Of a stretch of 5,328 nt of DNA, positions 1-5,327 are shown one piece after another. Each line of letters opens with the position of its first letter. Position 1 is the first letter of the stretch. The DNA comes from Aquirhabdus sp. (lineage in GTDB: Bacteria > Pseudomonadota > Gammaproteobacteria > Pseudomonadales > Moraxellaceae). Below the pieces are notes generated by a model. The model had not been told where the DNA came from. It did no database searches and worked only from the letters and a program-made list of their open reading frames with translations. The stretch spans positions 1-5,328 of the forward strand of contig JASLEL010000238.1 of assembly GCA_030151145.1 (NCBI GenBank), in the 5' to 3' direction. The position numbers and the translations under genes are program-made.

Positions 1-474
1 AAATTGAGCTGTGGTCGCCAGAGTGCCATCACAAGCCGTTGCCAGCAGCACATAGCCTTCTGTCACATCCCGACCGGGCAAAGACATAGACTGACCAGTC
101 CGTGCCAAAGCCCACAGCTTACGGCCACCCTTGAGCACCCCAGCCGTCTCCAACTCAAAGCCAGATACTTCGGTCAGATCGCGATAAAACTCCAAAATCT
201 GCGAAGGCTGTACGACCTGATAGCGCTGACTGACCACCGACAACGGCTCCAGCGTATCGGAACGAAACAGCACCTTCTGATCTGGAAAGCTCTGAATTGA
301 TCCAGAGGTGCCTCCAGCTTCAGTCATATACCGTACTGGTGACTCCTGAATCGACCAATCCATACCGGCCTGCTTTGCCCACACTTCGATGGGCTGACGT
401 TCGGATAACAGATTCCCCAGACCATGCCAGGGAACAGCACCGCGATATGCCATAGATTCAACTAAATGTGCCAT
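1..474 (-). CDS. DUF932 phage/plasmid-like protein, N-terminal part (cut by left edge)
   Basis: The minus strand is open for 158 codons from an ATG at 474 to the window edge without a stop, so the C-terminal part is missing. The protein begins MAHLVESMAYRGAVPWHGLG. The 'Y-x-G-x-x-PWHGLG' block (residues 10-20) is the N-terminal signature of the DUF932 / TIGR03299 'phage/plasmid-like protein' family. Known members are usually about 270-390 residues, so roughly half is visible. They are carried mainly by conjugative plasmids, integrative elements and phages; their biochemical role is not established and I do not assign one. The start is supported by AGGAG at 488-484, eight bases before the ATG. 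The gene lies 119 bases downstream of the glycine-zipper gene on the same strand, so the two may be co-transcribed. No signal peptide or membrane segment is visible. I am confident of the family. Confidence 0.85.
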   Translation of the reverse strand, partial: MAHLVESMAYRGAVPWHGLGNLLSERQPIEVWAKQAGMDWSIQESPVRYMTEAGGTSGSIQSFPDQKVLFRSDTLEPLSVVSQRYQVVQPSQILEFYRDLTEVSGFELETAGVLKGGRKLWALARTGQSMSLPGRDVTEGYVLLATACDGTLATTAQF

Positions 475-593
475 GATGAAAACTCCTAAGAATAAGAAAA
501 GCCAGATCCAACGCATCGCCCAACGGTGATGGTTTAATCCGGCTGATGAATGAAAATGAGAGGGAAGAGAGTGGAGTGATCAGAAACAGCGAA
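475..593. other. Spacer between zipper gene and DUF932 gene
   Basis: This 119-base gap separates two leftward genes. Apart from the DUF932 ribosome binding site (AGGAG, 488-484) I see no convincing promoter, terminator or small gene. A 71-codon minus-strand frame crosses it, but it overlaps the 3' end of the zipper gene and the DUF932 start out of frame, and it has no family resemblance. Confidence 0.4.
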
Positions 594-911
594 TCACTGA
601 TGATCGCTATTGAAGTTGTAGCCACAGGACAGACAGTGGAAGTTATCAAGGATGTGATCATCAATGACCTCACCCAAGGCTGACCCAGTCAAGCAACCAG
701 CAACCCCGCCGACCAGGCCACCCAAGATTGCGCCTGCGACACTACCGATAGGGCCAGCAACAAGACCCAATGAGACGCCAATCTCTGCGCCACCAATTGC
801 ACCAGCGGCACCACTGGCAACGCCCGCAGCAGTGCCAATGGCACCCCCGACTTTTTGAGCAAAACTGTTCACGCGAATCTGATGCGAATGGCATCGTGGA
901 CATATCGTCAT
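594..911 (-). CDS. Small glycine-zipper protein flanked by CxxC zinc-knuckle pairs
   Basis: This 105-residue protein starts MTICPRC and ends with CLSCGYNF near the C-terminus. Two CxxC pairs (C4/C7 and C93/C96) lie at the extreme ends. Between them, residues 21-80 are almost entirely Gly, Ala, Val, Ile and Leu with many GxxxG spacings, typical of a glycine zipper that packs hydrophobic helices, often in a membrane. A reasonable model is one zinc ribbon whose two knuckles are joined by a hydrophobic helical hairpin; the fold and metal binding are inferred. The start is supported by AGGAG at 925-921, nine bases before the ATG at 911-909. The DUF932 gene follows 119 bases downstream. Upstream lies a terminator-like hairpin and a candidate promoter with a palindrome. 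I recall similar short glycine-zipper proteins on plasmids, but no function is known to me. Confidence 0.75.
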   Translation of the reverse strand: MTICPRCHSHQIRVNSFAQKVGGAIGTAAGVASGAAGAIGGAEIGVSLGLVAGPIGSVAGAILGGLVGGVAGCLTGSALGEVIDDHILDNFHCLSCGYNFNSDHQ

Positions 912-969
912 GAGTTAAAACTCCTGCTTGATAAATAGGATATGGATTTTTGGTGGAAATTTGAGGCAT

Positions 970-993
970 AAAAAAGGCTTGCCGAAGCAAGCC
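970..993 (-). terminator. Intrinsic terminator upstream of the zipper gene
   Basis: Read on the minus strand, GGCTTGC (993-987), the tetraloop TTCG and GCAAGCC (982-976) form a 7-bp perfect stem, followed by six U residues (975-970). This is a textbook rho-independent terminator with a stable UUCG loop. The plus strand lacks a T-run after the stem, so it works leftward only. It sits about 45 bases upstream of the zipper gene's ribosome binding site. It either ends transcripts coming from the AraC remnant or acts as a leader terminator (attenuator) for the zipper gene. Confidence 0.8.
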
Positions 994-1025
994 AATGAAA
1001 GTGGATGATGAGGTTAGAGCGCGTC

Positions 1026-1040
1026 TATCTCGTAGAGATA
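1026..1040. promoter_or_regulatory. Perfect palindrome at promoter, possible operator
   Basis: TATCTC-GTA-GAGATA is a perfect 6-bp inverted repeat around a 3-base centre. It overlaps the last bases of the candidate -10 box and the predicted start point of the leftward promoter, the usual place for a repressor operator. It could instead form a small hairpin in the leader RNA. No cognate regulator can be named. Confidence 0.4.
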
Positions 1041-1064
1041 ATATAGATCTGAAATAGCTTTCAA
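1038..1064 (-). promoter_or_regulatory. Candidate sigma-70 promoter reading leftward
   Basis: On the minus strand TTGAAA (1064-1059, five of six to TTGACA) and TATTAT (1043-1038, five of six to TATAAT) are separated by 15 bases, slightly shorter than the usual 16-18. The expected start is near 1031, which would give a leader of about 60 nt before the terminator at 993-970 and about 120 nt before the zipper ATG. This is a consensus match by eye only. Confidence 0.4.
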
Positions 1065-1085
1065 TCATTTTTTTGAATGTTGGCC

Positions 1086-1149
1086 CTGCTGGTGCTGATC
1101 GAACGGTTACGATATGGAGGCCTCCTGATCCTAGAGTTGATGACAGCAG
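1086..1149. repeat. Inverted-repeat block with internal 10-bp palindrome
   Basis: CTGCTG (1086-1091) pairs with CAGCAG (1144-1149), enclosing about 50 bases. Inside is the perfect palindrome GGAGGCCTCC (1116-1125), and the minus strand carries GTTCGATC, which resembles a tRNA T-loop. I tried to fold the block as a tRNA on either strand and could not: the D-arm is absent and the anticodon stem mispairs. No coding frame is convincing. It may be a recombination end or a decayed structured element; its function is unknown. Confidence 0.25.
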
Positions 1150-1173
1150 CAATCAGCCGAAATCCAAGGATAT

Positions 1174-1446
1174 CTACTCTGTTATCCGACTACGGAATTT
1201 TGTTGGTGTACCGCCAGTCAATCGTGTAAAGGAGCGCATAAAGCTGGATACATAGTTGTAACCCAGTTGATCCGAGATCTCCTCCAAGGTGTAATGTGGA
1301 AATCTCAGTAACCAAAGCACTTTTTCCTTGAACGCTTCGTCATAAGCAGATTTTTCGCTACAGTACCTGTGCTTTTTTGAAATCTTGCCAGTGAGCTCCT
1401 TACTACAGCTTATGTGTCGCTTTACACACTTGCGGATTGTGGTCAT
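1174..1446 (-). pseudogene. AraC-family regulator remnant (C-terminal helix-turn-helix only)
   Basis: A 90-codon frame starts at ATG 1446, directly after an in-frame stop. Residues 52-85 carry the second helix-turn-helix of AraC/XylS regulators: YTLEEISDQLGY (52-63), then SSFMRSFTRLTGGTP (67-81) and FR (84-85), matching the family pattern 'sL.eIA..LGYsd.S.FsRaFkr.tG.sP..fR'. Full AraC proteins are about 250-340 residues with two such motifs and usually an N-terminal ligand domain. Here only the last motif is recognisable. Residues 1-35 are rich in Lys, Arg and Cys and do not resemble the family. The upstream end abuts an IS630-like remnant on the opposite strand, which suggests truncation by mobile DNA. 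I call it a pseudogene, although a short protein could still be made. No good ribosome binding site precedes the ATG. Confidence 0.6.
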
Positions 1447-1512
1447 CTAAATAAAGTGGAGCATCTTTGGCGTGAAATGAGAAAAACTTGTCGCGAGCGA
1501 TACTATGCCGAA
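1423..1512 (+). pseudogene. IS630-like transposase remnant (C-terminal DDE block)
   Basis: The plus-strand frame reads LADCGHLNKVEHLWREMRK, which fits the C-terminal catalytic signature of IS630/Tc1-type transposases ('LP.Ys.eLNp.E.lW...k'). The Glu (codon 1459-1461) would be the last acid of the DDE triad. Only some 30 residues are recognisable; the frame is closed by TGA at 1378-1380, and no terminal repeats were identified. The frame continues without a stop into the FFLEELY-like gene downstream. The match rests on a short motif, so confidence is limited. Confidence 0.4.
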
Positions 1513-1563
1513 GATGTGAAGGCGCGCAGAATCGATGGGAATGCCATGGAAGGATTAATCAAT

Positions 1564-2337
1564 ATGTCCAGTTTTGATCCGATACGCGAGCTGCTGGCAC
1601 GCTATTACGCGCTGGAGTTCCATCAAAACCCACAACTCGCTGCGCGATTAGCGACCATTCAGCACTGGCAGAAACGGCGTATGCAGCATATGCATGCCGA
1701 ACTCTTTGCGGTTCCTGAACATCATCTGATGACGCAATACTTTATGACCCGCTTGTACGGCGGGCCTGATTTTGAGGTGTTGGCCGAGCAGTGCGCACAT
1801 GTCCTCAATGTTGCCCGAGTATTTGAAAGTCTGGTTCCTGAGAGCACCATTCAGACGGCGTTTAAAGCCATCGAACTGACGTTGCTCTCCATTGAGCTAG
1901 ACCAAGGGCTTGCGCAATTCATGGCGCATGACTTACGCAATGCTGCGCAGGATGCAGCAGTGGATGACGCGCAGATGATTCAGCTTTATCAGCGGGCGCA
2001 GCAGGCGGATGAGCGTCGTCGTCAACTCGATTTGCTGGATAGTCTGGGACATCGACTGGATAAATATGTCCACTCTGCCCTGATCAAGCGGGTGTTCAAG
2101 TTTACCAAAGGGCTGTCGTCGCGGCATGGTTTAAACGCGGGTTATGCATTTCTGGACGAAGGATTTATTGCAATGGCACCGCTCAAATCCGCAGAGGTTT
2201 TTATTCGTCAATTTACCCAAGGCGAGCGTGCCATGATTGATCAGATCTATGCAGGCACGCCCAATCCATTGGGCCGTTTACCGCAAACCAGCGCTCATGG
2301 TGCTCTGCCAGTCGAAGCCGCAATCGTGAACGCCTAG
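1564..2337 (+). CDS. FFLEELY-motif-like conserved protein
   Basis: This is a 257-residue, mostly helical soluble protein of unknown function. Residues 59-70 read YFMTRLYGGPDF. I align this with the conserved 'FFLEELYG..DF' block that names the FFLEELY-motif protein family of Acinetobacter and Pseudomonas; three of the seven namesake residues differ (E, E and an F to Y). Pairs such as LARYYALEF (11-19) and HWQKRRMQHMHAELF (34-48) before it fit the family layout. No signal peptide or membrane segment is seen. I chose the ATG at 1564 because GGAAGGA lies at 1548-1554 with a nine-base gap. The frame is open further upstream to a GTG at 1414, but that extension looks like transposase-derived sequence. 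No clear promoter was found. The gene converges with the hydrolase gene, whose stop lies 54 bases away. The last 20 residues (LPQTSAHG... to the end) look like a disordered tail. Confidence 0.7.
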   Translation: MSSFDPIRELLARYYALEFHQNPQLAARLATIQHWQKRRMQHMHAELFAVPEHHLMTQYFMTRLYGGPDFEVLAEQCAHVLNVARVFESLVPESTIQTAFKAIELTLLSIELDQGLAQFMAHDLRNAAQDAAVDDAQMIQLYQRAQQADERRRQLDLLDSLGHRLDKYVHSALIKRVFKFTKGLSSRHGLNAGYAFLDEGFIAMAPLKSAEVFIRQFTQGERAMIDQIYAGTPNPLGRLPQTSAHGALPVEAAIVNA

Positions 2338-2375
2338 TGATGTGGCACCGCCGATATAAGCGGCGATGCCATCAC
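2337..2375. terminator. Hairpin between convergent genes, possible bidirectional terminator
   Basis: TGGCACCGCCG (2343-2353) pairs with CGGCGATGCCA (2361-2371) around a seven-base loop: ten pairs with one C-A mismatch. GTGA (2337-2340) can extend it by pairing with TCAC (2372-2375) past a two-base bulge. The base of the stem touches the stop codon of the plus-strand gene. No T-run follows on either strand, so it is not a canonical intrinsic terminator. It could still block 3' decay or assist Rho-dependent ending for both genes. Confidence 0.5.
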
Positions 2376-2391
2376 TGTCCAGATTGTGCGG

Positions 2392-3369
2392 TCATAGGGC
2401 CAAATTACTTTTCTTTGTCAGGGCGGCCTGAGACGCCGTATTTTCCTGCGAATGTGCCGCTTGATCAGCCTGCTGCTGTTTCGACCAACGCGCAAAGTGA
2501 CGAATGGCCTGATTGGCTTCGGGGATGTATGGTGCAAACAGCGGCCATGCATGCCACAGACCGCGACCTATTTTTAAGGTGACATTGACCCCTGCGACTT
2601 GCGCCTGCTGGACAAAGGTACGGCTGTCGTCTTCAAATATCTCGCGGTCCGACACTTGCACATAGGTCGGTGGTAACCCAGTCGGATCACCCAATATCGG
2701 AGACATCAGCGGATGACTGCGCGAATGTCTGCCTGCGTAATGACGGGCAAAGCCTTGTTCTGTTACCCAGCTTGGTGAGATGATTTCGTTCGGATCATTA
2801 CGGATATAGCTATCGCCCGCCATCCGGATATCCAGCCAAGCCGAGAGCAGGTAAAGTTGATCAGGCAGGGCTAACTGACGTTGCCGCTGCAAATAACACA
2901 GTGCCAGACTAAGCCCACCGCCTGCGGATTCGCCTCCCAGAATGACGGTTTTTCCGGTTTGCTGGTGGAGAAACTCGTTCCAGACATCCGCGACATCATG
3001 CAGACCTGCGGGGAAAGGGTGCTCAGGTGCGAGCCGATAAGCAGGGACCCAAACATCACAGTCAAGCGCTAGCGCAAGTCGTGCTGCAAAGCCACGATGG
3101 GTCTCCGGACTCCCGGAGACATAGCCGCCACCATGGATGTACATCATGGCGCGGGTGTCGTTACCCCCCCGACGTGGACGGATAATCTCAACGGGAATGC
3201 CGTCGACGTTGATGTGGCGAATGAGGACGCGGTGTGTAGGCACAGGAATCCGGCTTAAGCCTTTGCTCAACAAACGTCGGGCATGTGCAGGACTTGGCGC
3301 ATCTTTTTTGATGCGTTTGATGCGATAAGCGAATATGAGCCGGACGAGCCGGGCCTGTAGACTCAGCAT
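2392..3369 (-). CDS. Alpha/beta hydrolase, HSL (hormone-sensitive lipase) family esterase
   Basis: This 325-residue enzyme hydrolyses carboxylic esters, probably of short to medium acyl chains. The family signature HGGGY (H79-Y83) forms the oxyanion hole, followed by YRLAPEHPFPA (111-121). The nucleophile elbow is GESAGG with S148. The acid is most likely D241 in SDREIFEDDS (240-249), and the base is H273 in GLWHAWP (270-276). All triad elements are present in the usual order. Length is near the 300-330 typical of the family. There is no signal peptide, so it should be cytoplasmic, but the first 25 residues are basic and hydrophobic and may form an amphipathic helix. The C-terminus (298-325) is a Gln/Ala-rich polar tail beyond the catalytic domain. 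The start at 3369 is supported by AAGAGG at 3382-3377 with seven bases spacing. It lies 71 bases downstream of the acyl-CoA ligase on the same strand. Substrate is not predictable. Confidence 0.92.
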   Translation of the reverse strand: MLSLQARLVRLIFAYRIKRIKKDAPSPAHARRLLSKGLSRIPVPTHRVLIRHINVDGIPVEIIRPRRGGNDTRAMMYIHGGGYVSGSPETHRGFAARLALALDCDVWVPAYRLAPEHPFPAGLHDVADVWNEFLHQQTGKTVILGGESAGGGLSLALCYLQRQRQLALPDQLYLLSAWLDIRMAGDSYIRNDPNEIISPSWVTEQGFARHYAGRHSRSHPLMSPILGDPTGLPPTYVQVSDREIFEDDSRTFVQQAQVAGVNVTLKIGRGLWHAWPLFAPYIPEANQAIRHFARWSKQQQADQAAHSQENTASQAALTKKSNLAL

Positions 3370-3388
3370 GGCAAAACCTCTTGAGTAG

Positions 3389-3401
3389 CTAATAAAAAAT
3401 A
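3389..3401 (-). promoter_or_regulatory. Weak -10-like elements for the hydrolase gene
   Basis: Within the AT-rich gap the minus strand has TATTTT (3401-3396) and TATTAG (3394-3389), both partial matches to TATAAT. TTAAAA at 3416-3411 is a poor -35 match. With the first -10, the start would fall near 3389 and the CRP-like palindrome would be centred about 43 bases upstream, close to the class II activator position. With the second, the leader would be too short to be comfortable. Confidence 0.25.
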
Positions 3402-3424
3402 GCGGTGCGTTTTTAACGATGCCG

Positions 3425-3440
3425 TGTGATCGACATCACG
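3425..3440. promoter_or_regulatory. CRP/Vfr-type binding site upstream of the hydrolase gene
   Basis: TGTGA (3425-3429), six spacer bases, and TCACG (3436-3440) match the cAMP receptor protein consensus TGTGA-N6-TCACA at nine of ten positions. The site ends directly beside the ligase stop codon and lies 56-71 bases upstream of the hydrolase ATG, a suitable place for activation of the hydrolase gene. As RNA it can form only a 5-bp hairpin without a U-run, so a terminator is less likely. The protein that binds is inferred. Confidence 0.5.
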
Positions 3441-5168
3441 TTATTCCCAAATAATTTCCTGCCCTAGGCTGGCCCAAGATTCCAGCTGCGCTTGATAGCG
3501 TGCTTCGATCTTATTGCGTTTAATCTTCAGGGTGGGCGTGAGGAGATCGTTGTCCATCGTCCATGGCTCGTTGATGACGACCAGAAAACTCAGTTTTTGA
3601 TGCGGCTCAAGCGTCGCATTGGTGGCGTGCAGCAAGGCGGTGAGTTCACTGTCGATGCCGGCGCGGTCTTTACCTTGAGCCAGACTGGTCCGAATCTCTT
3701 CAGCCAGCATGATAAACGCGACGGGTTGTGGCAGGCTGGAGCCGCCTACGCAGCTGGCTTCGATGAGTGCATGATTGCCGAGCGTCTGTTCGATCGGAAC
3801 AGGGACGATGTACTTGCCTTTGGATGTTTTAAAGATGTCTTTGACACGGCCCGTGATCTTCAGTCGCCCCATGGCATCCTGCTCACCCATGTCGCCTGTA
3901 TGCAAGAAACCATCGGCACGGATGTCTTGCGCCGTTTTCTCCGGGTTTTTATAGTAGCCGAGCATCGTACCGGGGCCTTTAATCAGGATTTCGCCATTGT
4001 CATCGATGCGACATTCCACCCCCGCCTGAGGGCGTCCCACATAGCCGGCGACAAAATCGCCCGCTTGAGTGCCGTGAGAGTAACCAAAGTTTTCGGACAT
4101 GCCATACACTTCAAGTAACTCCAGCCCCAGACGTCGATACCAGTGGATGACTTCTATCGGCAATGGCGCTGAGCCGGTGAGTGCGTAGCGCACATGCGCA
4201 AGCCCAAGTTTGGTCAGTAAGGTCTTTTTGAGGATGCGGTTAATGCCCGGCAGCTTGAATAAGACATTTTGGACATGCGGTGGGATTTTCTCATTGACGC
4301 TCTGATAAAACTTGGTCCAGAGGCGCGGCACAGACAGGAAGAGCGTCGGTTTGGCACGAGATAAGTCTGCCAAGAAGGTATCCAAAGACCCGGCAAAGTA
4401 CACAGTGGTCCCATAGTAGAGCGACAGCGTTTCGATAAAAATGCGCTCGGCCACATGCGCCAGTGGCAGATAGGACACCATGCGGTCATGGATGGAGAGC
4501 ATAAAAAAATGATCGACGCCTCTCGCCGGGGACAGCATGGTGCGAAAACTATGCATGACCCCTTTGGGTGTGCCCGTACTGCCTGACGTATAGATAATCG
4601 TCGCCAGATCATCGGGGCTTGGCAAACTGATCCGCTGCAGTGGCACCATGGTGGTCATTAAATCATCCCACGCGGGTGCCGGGTAGTCTGGTGCAAAGGG
4701 AAGACGGACACAGGGCAGACCATTTGGAATCACGGTTTTTACCTGATGCCAGCTGTCTCCTTTGCCATCCAGTTTGCCAATGAAGAGTAGCTGGGCATCG
4801 CTGTGTTCAAGCATATGCTGAGCGCCTTCCGCACTGAGCGTGCTATACAGCGGTACCGATACATGCCCTGCCATCCAGATCGCCAAATCAGCCATGATCC
4901 AATGGGCGCTATTCCTGCCATAGATGGCGATCTGACTGCGGGCAGGCAGTGCTAAAGACATGAGATAAAATGCCATGCGCCGGACTTGATCGGCGACCTC
5001 GCCCCACGTATAGCTGATGGCTTGTCCATCTGCCAAAGGCTGTACCAAGTAAACCTTGTCAGGCTGTTGTTTTTCCCAATGTAACAGGCAATGCAATTGC
5101 GTGTCTTTGGTCGAAATATGATGCAGGTCTTTGACTGTGGACATTGGCGTAATTCTCATCCCTTTCAT
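3441..5168 (-). CDS. Long-chain acyl-CoA ligase (AMP-forming, ANL superfamily)
   Basis: The 575-residue protein activates a carboxylic acid, most likely a long-chain fatty acid, to acyl-AMP and then acyl-CoA in the cytoplasm or at the inner membrane. The ATP-binding P-loop is YTSGSTGTPKG (193-203), followed by SYLPLAHVAER (232-242), TGSAPL (331-336), YGMSEN (355-360, Ser in place of the usual Thr), and HTGD (423-426). The hinge region GRLKITGRVKDIFKTSKGKY (434-453) resembles the COG1022 FAA1/FadD15-like group rather than E. coli FadD. The C-terminal catalytic lysine is probably K548 in LTPTLKIKR. Length is normal. The start is uncertain: ATGs lie at 5168, 5159 and 5144; the first lacks a ribosome binding site, AAAGGG abuts the second, and the third (MSTVKDL) begins like many relatives. 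The hydrolase gene follows 71 bases downstream. The substrate chain length is not readable from the sequence. Confidence 0.93.
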   Translation of the reverse strand: MKGMRITPMSTVKDLHHISTKDTQLHCLLHWEKQQPDKVYLVQPLADGQAISYTWGEVADQVRRMAFYLMSLALPARSQIAIYGRNSAHWIMADLAIWMAGHVSVPLYSTLSAEGAQHMLEHSDAQLLFIGKLDGKGDSWHQVKTVIPNGLPCVRLPFAPDYPAPAWDDLMTTMVPLQRISLPSPDDLATIIYTSGSTGTPKGVMHSFRTMLSPARGVDHFFMLSIHDRMVSYLPLAHVAERIFIETLSLYYGTTVYFAGSLDTFLADLSRAKPTLFLSVPRLWTKFYQSVNEKIPPHVQNVLFKLPGINRILKKTLLTKLGLAHVRYALTGSAPLPIEVIHWYRRLGLELLEVYGMSENFGYSHGTQAGDFVAGYVGRPQAGVECRIDDNGEILIKGPGTMLGYYKNPEKTAQDIRADGFLHTGDMGEQDAMGRLKITGRVKDIFKTSKGKYIVPVPIEQTLGNHALIEASCVGGSSLPQPVAFIMLAEEIRTSLAQGKDRAGIDSELTALLHATNATLEPHQKLSFLVVINEPWTMDNDLLTPTLKIKRNKIEARYQAQLESWASLGQEIIWE

Positions 5169-5197
5169 TTTGTGGAACGCATGAATGATGCAGTCAA
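5167..5197 (-). promoter_or_regulatory. Possible promoter overlapping the first ligase start codon
   Basis: On the minus strand TTGACT (5197-5192, five of six) is followed after 19 bases by CAAAAT (5172-5167, four of six). The start point would fall near 5160, downstream of the ATG at 5168, which would exclude that codon and favour the ATG at 5144. Spacing is long and the -10 weak. Confidence 0.2.
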
Positions 5198-5222
5198 GGA
5201 TCGATCTTGAGCGACATCATGC

Positions 5223-5327
5223 TCAGGCCGTCATGGCCAGCAACGTTTGGTGCAGAAATCCAGCCTGTACCGAATGAGGTATGCGCGGACAACACTGCTC
5301 ATCAGCGGCACGCAAAACTGCTCTTTC
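5223..5327 (-). CDS. Possible C-terminal end of an unidentified gene (cut by right edge)
   Basis: A minus-strand frame enters from the right edge and stays open for 34 codons to a TGA at 5225-5223. Its residues include ERAVLRAADEQCCPRIP and end in LLAMTA. Codon choice is compatible with coding and the direction matches the ligase, whose first ATG lies 54 bases further on. The fragment is too short to place in a family, and the other frames in this stretch are partly open as well. A 5-bp inverted repeat (TGAGC 5208-5212 / GCTCA 5221-5225) overlaps the stop codon but has no T-run. Confidence 0.3.
   Translation of the reverse strand, partial: ERAVLRAADEQCCPRIPHSVQAGFLHQTLLAMTA

Noticed and set aside
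4..300. 98-codon plus-strand frame at the left edge
   Set aside because: Antisense to the DUF932 gene, which has a recognisable signature and a good ribosome binding site.
458..673. 71-codon minus-strand frame rich in Ser, Leu and Ile
   Set aside because: It overlaps both neighbouring genes out of frame and has no supporting start signal or similarity.
1013..1100. tRNA-like pieces (GGTTAGAGCGC on plus, GTTCGATC on minus)
   Set aside because: They resemble D-loop and T-loop sequences but lie on opposite strands, and the required D-stem and anticodon stem do not pair.
742..1152. 136-codon minus-strand frame
   Set aside because: It overlaps the zipper gene in another frame, crosses the terminator and promoter region, and shows no domain.
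2337..2582. 81-codon plus-strand frame starting inside the convergent hairpin
   Set aside because: Mostly antisense to the hydrolase C-terminus; the Cys/His-rich start (CHHCPDC) comes from the hairpin sequence, and no ribosome binding site or family match is seen.
3492..4118. 208-codon plus-strand open frame
   Set aside because: It lies wholly antisense to the acyl-CoA ligase, whose motifs are intact through this stretch; the frame has no recognisable domain and is explained by the codon usage of the opposite strand.
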